Assembly (NCBI RefSeq): GCF_914767665.1 | Contig: NC_059503.1 | Location: 8,556,001 to 8,620,000 of the forward strand | Source of the DNA: Harmonia axyridis | Taxonomy: Eukaryota; Arthropoda; Insecta; Coleoptera; Coccinellidae | Direction of reading: 5' to 3' | DNA: 64,000 nucleotides | In this document: positions 45,401 through 55,700 of the stretch, piece by piece | Position numbering within the stretch: the stretch's first letter is position 1 | Layout: every line of letters begins with the position of its first letter | Made by a program: the position numbers and the translations under genes | Notes under the pieces: model-generated | What the model saw: the letters and a program-made list of their open reading frames with translations, nothing else | What the model was told of the DNA's origin: nothing | Databases searched by the model: none

Positions 45401-47252
45401 ACTAAGTTTCTTCGAAATAAGGGACGCTTGCAAATAGATATATTGACAGTAACTTATGGCTTTGTTATAATTACTGAATATTATTATTGATTGATAAAGT
45501 GGATTTGTTTTCGAAATCAAAATATAGGAACTTTTCGAATTGAGCATCGAGACTACATGTTTACTGACTTATATATGTGGTCTTATCAATCAAATTGACA
45601 TCCAAACCTGTAAGAAATTCAACCCTTGCAATTTATTGGTGAACCTTTCAGTTAATCCCAAAAAAAACCACCAGTTCCACCTCATCAAATGAATGAAGCC
45701 CATTTACAACCCCCATTCTCATCAAACGAAATCCTCCATCTGAATATTCCTATGCAAGAAGGGGTTGATGTTTCAACTTGCATTCTGTACGCCAAATGGA
45801 AGGTTCAAAGTTCAACGCATTCCAACAAAGTCCTGCACTTTGGAAACAACCCGAAATCTCTCGACTAAGGGTGCATATCGTCCAAACCGGAACAGCCCTC
45901 TTCAGGGTTGACAGCTGTAACAATACTGCCCTGACAGTTACGAACCTTGTGTTATTACGTAACTTGCCCTAGCTGTCTGATCACCCGACATGGTCATTAT
46001 AACGATTTGAGTGACAATTTCCGGCGATTTCATTGGTCCAGTGCTGTAGAAACAAAAGTTTAATTTTTCGGATCATTTACGAAATTTTGGGAAATAAATA
46101 AATGAAAGTGTAGGATCTGAATATCGGCTGTCATAATAACATTTTGATTATATCATGACAGATCGATAAGTGATAATTGGAGGTTTGTGAACATATAGTG
46201 TAACAAGTGGAAGAGCAATAATAAGTGCATTTTTCCATTTACCAAATATTTTCAGTTGAGGTCTACCTTTCACCTCGACGGAATCGTTGGATACTGGAGC
46301 TCAAAAAATCTCTGAATGACTCATTGAAAAAGCAAAGCCTCACTGTTTAGAGTGTTTGTGATCTGGAAAAATTAATTTTGAGGCAGTTGAAAGGACTTAT
46401 TCTCGATAACCAGGACGATACCACTTACCATACCTCATACGAAGCAAATAATACTTATTTCATGTGTAGGATTGATGCATATTTTATTTCCAAACCATAT
46501 GGCTGTGTCAGAAAACGAATAGAGGAGCAGAATGTTTGGGTTGATACTGGATTGAAACTCAAGCCATGACAATTATGGATTCCGTAAAAAAATTCAATGT
46601 TGAGTATCAAACTGAAAAGGATCATAAGACTCTTTCAAGTTTGTCAACAAAAGAAATCAAATAAATAGTATCAAAGCTTGCCGAAGAAGCCACAAGATCA
46701 TTTGAAAGTAAAAATGGTGACTATACCTAATCCTCTAGAAAAGAAATAATACGAATTAAAAACAACGAACATAGAAAATAAACAAACAAAATGGCTTGGG
46801 GAAAAATATATTCCTCTAATACATAATTATTTAGAAAAAACAAGAAGTAAATACAGGAAAGATAATAATCCATAACACCTGAACATTGGAATGAATTGAA
46901 GTGAATTGAACTGCCACTAAAATAGGACAACTTCAAATTTCAATGCCAGCCCACAAGAACTACACATTAAACATTCTGTCCGTCCGTGTAGGTAGACGAT
47001 AATTTTCGAACGGGAGTTGCAGGGTAGGTTCGGATCTTGAATACCGCAGTTGAGCACGTTGAGCAAGTAGAATATCGAAAAAAAACGCCTTATATTTCAG
47101 TGACAACAGATTCCATCGAGTTGAAATTTTCATGTACTATATACCTACCTTATAACAATTTCAAGCTTCGTGTTGTTCATTTTGTGTTAATAGTGGCGCT
47201 AGAACCATAGAAATTTCCAGCAAAATATCGAAAACAGATTAATAAAGTCATA
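45401..47252. other. intergenic, GC-richer block at 45660-46030
   Basis: There is no long ORF. 45660-46030 is GC-richer, with CAGCTG, AACAAT and TGACAG type factor-binding words close together near 45908-45935, so it is a speculative enhancer candidate. The rest is AT-rich. Confidence 0.3.
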
Positions 47253-47330
47253 AACTTTTGAGCGCTCATTCATTCATTCGCCTATATAAAGTTAGGTGTT
47301 GGCGAATGAATGCACGAGCGCTCAAAAGTT
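47253..47330. repeat. 78-bp hairpin (30-bp arms, 18-nt loop)
   Basis: The left arm 47253-47282 and right arm 47301-47330 are inverted repeats with 28 of 30 positions matching. The shared part includes AACTTTTGAGCGCTC and ATTCATTCGCC. GAGCGCTC within each arm is itself a palindrome. It could be a foldback element remnant or a small-RNA precursor. Confidence 0.9.
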
Positions 47331-48879
47331 CCCGATTTCACGTCAGTGCTTTCCCCGTTTTTTATATCGCAAAACCCCTTTGAGCCCAGCCCAGCCTCCG
47401 TCACTGCTCAGCCTCTTGCTCCCTCACAATGAAGATTGATGTGGGCGGCGTTGACAGAGGGTAAAAGTGGCGTAGAGGGTGGAAGGGGAGGAAACAAGCC
47501 GCACAAATACATCATCTTCGCCGGAGTTCTCATGTCACCACAATTTATTGACTAGAATAGATGATGGATCTATTATTAAAATAATATTTGTCATTGTCAA
47601 CGAGGGTGACTATTAGCTGAAAAAACATCGGGTTGTCATGGCGTTTGACGTTTCCCAACCATCAATTTTATACTTGATAATAGTTGTGGAAACGTTTCCA
47701 TTCAAAGGCTTACGGAATATTCTTAGTCTCTGAAGCATTTTCAATATGTTTATACAGCAGATATAAATCCCAAATTGGCACATTTTGTAGATTGATTTTG
47801 GTCGTTCTCAAAATGTGGTAAAACTCTTCATAAACATTATAATTCTATTTCATAAACATCTGACAACTGTTGGATTTTGGTTTTACTTTTTTGAAGTTGA
47901 ATTAAGGTGTCTCAGCAACTAGACCATTGACTCATAGTACAATGTACTTATCCTCTAGGTTTTTTATGTGGACGTTCTGAAATGAAAATAGAATGATAGC
48001 CATATAATCAAAATTGGTTGTAATTCATCTTCAGATGCCTACTATTGTTTCTGACTGTGTTTTTTCAAGTTCAAATTCAGATTCACAAATCTTCATATTG
48101 TTTTCGAATTATCATCTTGCATACAGTTGATATTATATCGTAAATATTATTAGGTTGTTATCATATGCAACTGGGCCTCTACTGGTTGTCAATTGTCTTC
48201 ATTTTCTGATATTTTCGTAAGATAAAGAGCTTTTGGAATATTATTATTTCCTTAGCCAGATTCATAATTGATTCTATATTATTCTCTCCTAACTTCGAAA
48301 AATCATCAACTCTCATCATGTTCTCATAGTAGATTTTGAAGCCATTTCTATTAAATTTTTTCTACTTACCACTGAAAAGCAAATAATTCTTATGGTTAGA
48401 ATTGTCTAATCAGTTAGTTATAAACCACTCAACAAAGAGTTGAGCAATAATTCTGCTGTATATACCTTTCACGAAAAATTTATATAGTACTTCAGTTATC
48501 TACAACAGAATGCAGTTAATGTAGCTTTAATATAATAAATTGATAATTTGAAAGCACAAATATGATATTTATGAAATGAAATAGTCACGAATCATTGGAG
48601 TTATAACACAACTTTGCTGGTTGGGAGAGTTGGACGGTAAATAATAATATTTTTTCGTTTTTGTTTTCATTGCTTGAAGTGAATGTACCTTAGTGGGTTT
48701 CAGTTACTTCGATATGGAGATTTGGGACAATTTGTCATGTCTATGACAGATGACTCGCTTTTCGTTGTGGAACAACAAAATTTTATTTTTTTGCTTCTGT
48801 ATTTCTTTTGACTTTTTATTTGTTGACATCAGTGTCAGTTTTTACCTCCTTTTTCTTTTCTTTACATCTTCAGATATTT
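47331..48879. other. intergenic, GC-richer start (47340-47560)
   Basis: The first 220 bp are GC-richer without ORFs. The rest is AT-rich and featureless. Confidence 0.35.
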
Positions 48880-48965
48880 GTGCCAAAGGTGGTGTAACGA
48901 TGATCTTCGCAAATTCAAAACTCTTGTACTCTTCTCAATGGAGAGTTTGGGATCTTCACGAACAG
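48880..48965 (-). pseudogene. short mariner-like helix-turn-helix fragment
   Basis: The minus strand reads VREDPKLSIEKSTRVLNLRR and SSLHHLWHKYLKM. This resembles the VRExxxxSPKKSxRRASxELNIPxSSVxRxLxKxLxM segment of mariner-type transposases. It is short and isolated, so the call is tentative. Confidence 0.4.
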
Positions 48966-49480
48966 ACCACACAACCCTTTTCACATTCTCTTCCCTTTTC
49001 AATAATCTTGGGTGCTGTAGTTTTGGCTTATCTTTTCTTGAACCGGTTTTCCTTTTTCACCCATTTCCGAATGAAAGGATTGCTTGGCGCATCATTTAAA
49101 TGACAAAAACCCCGAATATTGAAGGAATTTCTTCGCGTTATAGGCGCAGAATCAATTTTTTTTAAATTCGCTTACGAACAACGAGCAATTCGCTCCCGAG
49201 AAATTATACATAGCGACAAATGTCTGGCTACTGATCGACATATGCCTTTGCTACTCCAAATTGTTGCATTCAGGCAGTAAACTAAAGAAATATGAACTTC
49301 CTTTTGATGCTCCTTATATTTTACCTCGAAGAGAAAATTAAACAACTTCCTAAAAGGCCAAAATCGATAACCAGCTGTACCAATTCTACACTGTTGACAT
49401 TTAAGCGACACATGTGGACCACCATTCATCAATATAATCCAGCCACATTCCAATAGAACTAGCCAATACTATAACTACGA
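48966..49480. other. intergenic, possible transposase remnant at 49172-49453 (minus)
   Basis: The 93-codon minus-strand ORF includes GGPHVSLKCQQCRIGTAGYR and FWPFRKLFNFLF. These loosely resemble the DGAPPH...RIGRxG...WPPRSPDLTPxDFFLW part of a mariner-like transposase. The order relative to 48880 is wrong for one minus-strand element, so the two would be separate pieces. Confidence 0.25.
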
Positions 49481-50419
49481 CATTCACACATCTCATATTC
49501 ATCAATGGAATCTATCTCATCTAAAATAGGAGGTTTAACGAACACGACACCTTCATGGCAAGGCATCTGGGGTCAGAACGTCACGAAAACCTTCCTTGCC
49601 ACCCCTAAACTCACCGAGATCGTCACCATCAGTCGTACAAGCCTCAACAACGGAATCTTGACGCACAGTCTAATGGATGGTGAATGATGACCCAGGGCTT
49701 TTGACAGTTGATTACGACGCTCTATTGAGCACAGGCGAAATACGTGAAGTGAAAAGGATAATATATCATGCAGGCCATTGACGTAGACCATAACTAACGT
49801 CAATATATTTTCGGACAACGGGGAGAATAAAAGGCCAAGTGACAAACCGGACATTGGTAAGTAGGGCATAAACCGTAAACGGTCTCACAGCTGCCCTGCC
49901 AGGCCTGAAAGAGGAGGTCCTGACTGTCTTGCACATTATTTATGTGATTTACCCCGTGTGGACATGTTCGGGATACTCGCATGGATCCACCCTGTGTGTG
50001 TCAGAGACATGCGATGTTGCCGTTTCAACTTCCGTTGCTAAATTGGTCCTTCGCGTCTCGGATTTTCGAATGGCATTCCTTGATTGCATAGGAATTTAGT
50101 GTGGACATTAAAGGAGCCCTTACTAACCCCACATGAACTCTACATTAGTAAAATTAATGTTTATTTATTGTTAGACGCACAGTTAACTGAGTAACTGTTA
50201 ATTATCCCTTCACGTCTTGAATTTCACTATTTCTCACCATATCTGAGAATTTTGTTGGAAAGTATACAGGTTTGTTTTTATTTTCGGTCTCAATTGTTGA
50301 TGAAATTTCATTTTGATATCGAAAAAAACAAATATAATTTGAGGGAGATCAGAAGATGTTTATTTCAGCCAAATGGATTTTCGAGTACACAATGGGCTAA
50401 AGCAGTAATATTCTCAATT
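49481..50419. other. intergenic, GC-richer 49500-50140, unassigned 60-codon ORF
   Basis: The plus-strand ORF 49505-49687 (MESISSKIGGLTNTTPSWQG at its start) has fairly coding-like codon use but no motif, no homologue I know and no clear splice context. The whole block may be conserved non-coding DNA. Confidence 0.25.
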
Positions 50420-50640
50420 GTTTTTGAGCGACGCACACAGTTTCGCATCTCTAACTTGACGCCGAAAAGGTGCTTCACGACGACCCAAAAGTGATTCAGT
50501 TTTGTGCACTGTGACTGCAAAATTTTGTTTAACCCAAACTGAAATGTTCATTGTTTTGGAGAATTCAGATTGGAAATAAAACAAAATTCGTTTCTTAGCC
50601 CTCACGCTGTCAGAAGCTTTTCTTGTCAATTATGAAAGCA
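50420..50640 (-). pseudogene. mariner-like N-terminal relic
   Basis: The minus strand reads TESLLGRREAPFRRQVRDAK, then after a frame change ENITALAHCVLENPFG. This resembles the RTEENIAAVAHSVREDP segment of rosa-like transposases. It is a degraded and short stretch. Confidence 0.35.
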
Positions 50641-51077
50641 ATTCTCAGGAAATGTGGCACAAAAAAATGTTTTTATACTCCACATAACCTAACTTGAGAT
50701 TGTGATCCATGAATTTGTATGGCAAAAAATGACGAATTTTGGAAAATTCAATTGTATTTACATGAATTGATTACACGGAATAATGAAATTTTGAACTTGT
50801 ATGGCTATAATAGCATTGAATATAATATTTTTTACCGTAATGTTTCAACTATATTATATTCAAAGGGATTTTTTTTCAATATTATAGGTGAAAGCCGAAT
50901 GACGCTAAATTTTGACATAAGCAAAATATATTTTGATAGTGTGTATGGAATCCGTTCTTAGGAACTTGAGTTTCTTTGGCATCAGGAGAGCCACTTTGAA
51001 ACTGTTAACATTAAATTTGATGGAGAGAAGATAGCGATTTTAATGGCAGGGATATGTATCGAGAGAGCTTCGCTGTG
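50641..51077. other. intergenic, nothing recognised
   Basis: AT-rich; the ORF at 50719-50961 has no motif. Confidence 0.35.
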
Positions 51078-51205
51078 AGTATTGAGTACCACAGGGTTCT
51101 GTATTGGGTCCCATTATTTTTATCATCTACTTAAATAATCTACATATACCTGATTGTCTCCATGAGTGTCTGTATTGTGATGCTGAGTCTCTGTTGATAA
51201 GTTGA
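51078..51205 (+). pseudogene. reverse transcriptase fragment (LINE)
   Basis: The plus strand reads VPQGSVLGPIIFIIYLNNLH and continues IPDCLHECLYCDAESLLIS. It covers the RT segment from GVPQGSVLGP to the catalytic box, where the expected YADD/FADD is changed to YCDA. The frame is open but the catalytic Asp pair is lost. No flanking RT sequence is seen. Confidence 0.75.
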
Positions 51206-51491
51206 ATGCTTCTTTTAATTTCATTTAAGTCGCTTTTCATTGAAAAATCTTTGGATTTGGAATATAATAAGAAATAATAAACAATTGAGCACCCACATCA
51301 GCGGAGTATTCTGGGTATCTTACACAATTCAGTACGAATTTCCCAGTTTTATCATAAAACCACCTTCCCAACCATCGATAACCATCAACCAGCATAATTC
51401 TCTGGCCGACCTACGTCCGACACAACTGCAGCAGATCCAAAATTGCACCACAGCTTGTTGCGCTTTTGTTGTTCACGACACCAAGTGACAA
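51206..51491. other. intergenic
   Basis: An 82-codon ORF at 51240-51488 has no motif. Confidence 0.3.
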
Positions 51492-51614
51492 ATGGACCCT
51501 AGCGGACGGACCATTATTGAGATGACACATAATTCTTTCTCCGGCTATTTTTCAGAAGTATTAAATCAACGCCGTCGGATTGTAACACAATGGACTTCAC
51601 CGCGTGATGTACAG
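51492..51614 (+). CDS. candidate first coding exon (low confidence)
   Basis: ATG 51492 sits in ACAAATGG, a good insect start context. The frame gives 41 codons from MDPSGRTIIEMTHNSFSGYF to SPRDVQ and meets CAG|GTAACT (51612-51619), a strong donor in phase 0. The frame also stays open past the donor to 51752. No similarity is recognised and no partner exon was found, so it may be chance in a GC-richer block. Confidence 0.2.
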
Positions 51615-52054
51615 GTAACTCGATGCGCCCTTGCTGCAGCCGTGACGTCATGCTGCTTTCGAATTACACAGAAAATTGCGCACACACAAATTTGTTTTCG
51701 AATGACATTACGGTGGAGAATGGGCGTACGATTTATGACTGGATTTGTATAGTTTTTACGTTCCGTCTGCCACGATATGGATGTGTCGTCTTTTGTTCGT
51801 TTTTTCACGTTCATTTGCGATCGTTTCAGGATGGTGCTTCACGCTTTCTATGGGGTGGGGTAGCCCTAGGCGAATTTGTTTTTTCACGGACAATGTTAGT
51901 TTTTTAGAACTCTATAATTTCCTTACAATGTCTGCAATTTTTGAATTTTGTACCGGGAATGGTCTCAAACGATTACGTTTGACTTACTGATGACGAAATT
52001 GCCCTCAGCCACGATCCTGTTCGTCCATATATAGGCTATTACTAAAGTAATAAA
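51615..52054. other. GC-richer non-coding block with a CRE palindrome
   Basis: A perfect TGACGTCA lies at 51643-51650. Overlapping ORFs on both strands (51566-51990) show no motif. Confidence 0.3.
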
Positions 52055-52850
52055 AAATATCCCTTGGATAATTTCACGAAAAAAAGTCTTTTAAACATGG
52101 GCCCGCAGACGCAATATTTTCAAGGGTGTATCTTGAATATATCTTCAATAACCGTCTCTACAGATTGAAGTAGAAGAAGTACCAAAACTTGATTTATTTA
52201 TAATAATTTATTGAGAATTACTAGATAATTGTTTGAAATCAATAGCATATACTACAAAACTACAAACCAAACAGCTGAACCAAAGTTTCTTTTTCCAATT
52301 GACCAAACTACCAGAGGTTCACCAATAAACAGTCCTGAAGAAAAAATATCCCCCTATAGATTTGCATTCAAAATTAGCATATCACATGATGAAATCTTTG
52401 GCGTTGTTGCCTTAGGAAACACCTCATGAGAATGGGTCTAGCAGAAAATGACGAGAGCACCTGGTGACAGAATGCGTCCTCTACTTTGGAATCTACTTTG
52501 GACAAGAAACTTGTAAAAGTGAGGAATTAGCCTCCTTGAAGCCATCCCAGATACTGGAGTTCATTAGAACTGGAAGGCGAGCTGTAGATCACGTTGTGGA
52601 GAGAATAGCACTGATTGGGAGCACAATAGACCATTAGGTCGTATTGTAACGAAACCTCCTTGATTAAATATTTATCAGAAAACTTTAAATTGGCATACCT
52701 ATGCCGAATTAAAGTTAATTATCATGTAAAGAAAAGGTGCTATGAGATGAAAACTTGAAAAAAATCGTTTAACACCCTGTATCTTGCGTTTGCAGGCCCA
52801 TGTTTATAGGACTTAAATTTCTTGAAATGATCCAAGGAATCCCTCATTTT
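52055..52850. mobile_element. about 795-bp inverted-repeat element enclosing a LINE fragment
   Basis: The left arm (52061-52130: CCCTTGGATAATTTC...AAACATGGGCCCGCAGACG) and right arm (52772-52843, inverted) match over about 60 bp. Shared blocks include GGAT-ATTTCA, AAACATGGGCC and GCA-ACGCAA. The interior contains the LINE 3' fragment at 52425-52640. Target duplications were not resolved. Confidence 0.65.
52425..52640 (+). pseudogene. C-terminus of an RNase H-class LINE ORF2
   Basis: The plus strand reads GLAENDEST, then after a frameshift EHLVTECVLYFGIYFGQETC, then LASLKPSQILEFIRTGRRAV. This is the closing zinc-knuckle and LxxILxFIxxTG segment of Jockey/R1-type ORF2. It extends the type of fragment found at 14395-14930 further to the 3' side. 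Dead copy. Confidence 0.65.
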
Positions 52851-55455
52851 TCTTAGTACCTCCAATATAGGAACATTTTGTACATGAGCTTGAGCAAATT
52901 ATCGAATTCTTAGAATCAATATATGAATGTTCTAAATGTTTTCGAGAATAATTCCAGATTTTTTCAAAATTCAATTAAAATTCTTAATAAATGTTCAATA
53001 TTCTCATAAACCGTCTAATCTGATAGCAAGATCTCAACATTCTCTACTTCTTTTCATAAATTATCGTTCTCGCATAACAATTATTATGAATATTTATAAC
53101 TTGCAAATAAAATGAACATTTAGTGAATTAACTCAATTTTCTGGTTGAAGTTTTATTGGCCAATATTTTGATTTGCGTTGAAATTAATTAATTATGATAT
53201 AGTCATTCACACATTCATAATACTTTTATTCGAGCATATTAGCATAATTATTATACATTTAAAAAACCTACTGTCAATAAATTTGAATAAGATTTATTGC
53301 CATACATACATCATATAACAAGAAATTTCACATTATGATATTTATATGCATATCTACTACAGCAGACCTTATATATTAAGTTTTTTATAAGCAAGTTTTT
53401 TAAGAGCAAAAAATAGTTGAAAATCCACTGAAGGCCTATATTCTCGGCGTTACGTAAAACACTAACACATTACTAATTATGCAAGAAAACATATACTCTT
53501 GTTCAGTCAATTATTCAAGAGAAATAACAAGTGGACCCACAAGAAGAGATACTACTCTATTGTTTGAAGTATAATATCTCTATTCATCGAAACTAACTTA
53601 TTATTCTGATCTACTTTACAAACAATATATTCGTTTTTCATTCGTCAAGCTTCTGGTGAAGAATCTCAAGTATTTTCATGTGTAGTCTTCTATAACAAAA
53701 TTATTTATTGTGTAGGAAGCATACCAACCTCTCGAAGGGTCGTCTTAGTAGTCGATATATTAAATCTCATTGATATTTTGCATTTTTGAAATTGAGTAAA
53801 CCGGTGATTGAAGATTATTTGTTCCTCAAAACTAAATTAGTATACTTAAAGCCATGAACCAAAGAACAAAATGTTGAGAAGGAATGGTTCTTGTCTTCTT
53901 GATGGAAATTGGAAATTTGAAAAAATGTTATCAAGAAAAATAAGTAAATGACATTGTGTTGAAGTATCACACCACTCTATGTCAAAGAGCATGAAGGTAA
54001 GACTTCAGATTTGTGCTTAGAAGACTGAATGAAGTATATTAAAACAGTTCTTCGAGAACTAATTACCAAGCAAAAAGGATACTCTGTCGGACTGGAACTA
54101 TTTTTTCAGACTGCTAAAGCCAGTAGAAATAAAAATTGCTATTTCTTGAACCCTTGGCGAAACACCACTGCTCATATCTGATTGGCAATTCCAGACTCCA
54201 GAGGTTACGCTCTGCCCCTCCATGGGTTTTAACGTATATTTATCGATAACCAAATAAGATCACGAATATCACATAAGCGACTAGTTAATATAACATTTCC
54301 CTACATCCCAATAGCAACCTACACACGTAAGCAACATCTTCTTCCTCTTCACCAGGCTTTTCCAGCCATCCTTGGACACGTCGAGGTATTTTCAAGCGAT
54401 GCAGCTAGCTAAGCGTCTCTTCGGTAGCCCGTTTGGGACAATAAGGACCATCATATATTTAGATTAAGGCCAAGCCGGGTTTACACAGGCGTTTCAGACT
54501 GAATGGCCTGGCGTAATAAGAATTGTCAAATATTTTATAGTCGTAAACACTTAGATGGGACGGGTGAGAATGTAAAGAACGGCATTGTAGATGTCTGGTG
54601 ATAAATTCTGAATAAAAGCGGTTTTATGGCTTCAATAAAATCGTAATGAAGTCTATTAAATATATGTGGAATGGTAGTGGATGGTTCCGTGAGCCCAAAA
54701 TACCATTATCTAGGGGCCGACGCTGAAGTTGAGTTAAATATTGACTTTTATGGTGTTTTATGGGGAGTGATAGGGAAAGATGGTGGCTACAAAATAAGTG
54801 GAAGTCATAAGTATGAAATTAACTTTTTATACATTACCATAACTCAACGGATACTCTCTACCTCGAATGATAAGATTGCTTCAGTAGATGGCGCTTCAAA
54901 CTACATATTTCCCATTGAATTCTAGCGCATTATACAAGATCTCCTCAAATACCCAAGAGTTCACAAAAAGAAAGACACAATGAAAGAAGGCATATCTGGC
55001 CACAACACAATAGAACTCTGATTGGTACAAGGGTCGAAACAGAAGAATTAAAAAAAAGAGAAAATTGAACACTATAGGAGATAATCACTGAAAAGCCACT
55101 AATAAGAACACCTGAAAACTAAGAAGACGAAGTTCAAAAGCTTGAGAAGAGAAACTGCCTACGAAGAGAGCAAAAACGGAATTAAAAGGACAGCCACGAA
55201 GCATCCACGTTGAAACCACAAAAACATAAAAACTTTATAAAGGCAAAAAGAACAAAACAAGAAAAATATTAAGCACTTCGAATAGAGAAGAAGATAAGAA
55301 AGAGCTGAATAAACAAAACCAAGTGCTTGAAAATGCACTAATATAAATGAGAACAGACAGGTGAAACCAGAGGGTTAGACAGCTGAACATCCTTGGCTAT
55401 TAAGCATGGAAGATGCAAAAGTGTTTACAGCTTGAGAGGAATGTAATTCCATCAG
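52851..55455. other. long AT-rich intergenic region
   Basis: There are no recognised genes. 54160-54470 is GC-richer. The 84-codon ORF at 54671-54925 has no motif. 54940-55455 is A-rich with many stops and may be the decayed upstream part of the LINE that follows. Confidence 0.35.
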
Positions 55456-55700
55456 TATATGGAGCACGTGGGATGACATAACGCCCCCAGATACCAACGA
55501 AGTTATCAAGAAACTGAAAACCAGGAAAGCTCCAGGTAAATACAGAATTATAAAATTTATGTTACAGAAGATGCTCAGAAAAGGAATAGCAGCTTTAACA
55601 AATATACTCAATGAAATGATGAGAACAGGACACTATTCAAATAGATGGAAAACTGCAGAAGTTATTGCTTTATTGGCCAAGGAAAGTAATACAATTCCCA
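55456..55700 (+). pseudogene. N-terminal reverse transcriptase fragment (Jockey-type LINE)
   Basis: The plus strand reads PDTNEVIKKLKTRKAPGKYR, then IIKFMLQKMLRKGIAAL, TNILNEMMRTGHYSNRWKTA and EVIALLAKESN. This is the conserved opening of LINE RT (ExIxxLKxxKAPGxDxI...LxxIxNxxxxxGxxPxxWKxAxVIxxxK). The frame is open across the fragment, but nothing further 3' of RT remains. Confidence 0.8.

Noticed and set aside
48750..49103. 117-codon hydrophobic ORF as a membrane protein
   Set aside because: The hydrophobicity comes from T-rich sequence, and part of the region reads on the opposite strand as a mariner-like fragment.
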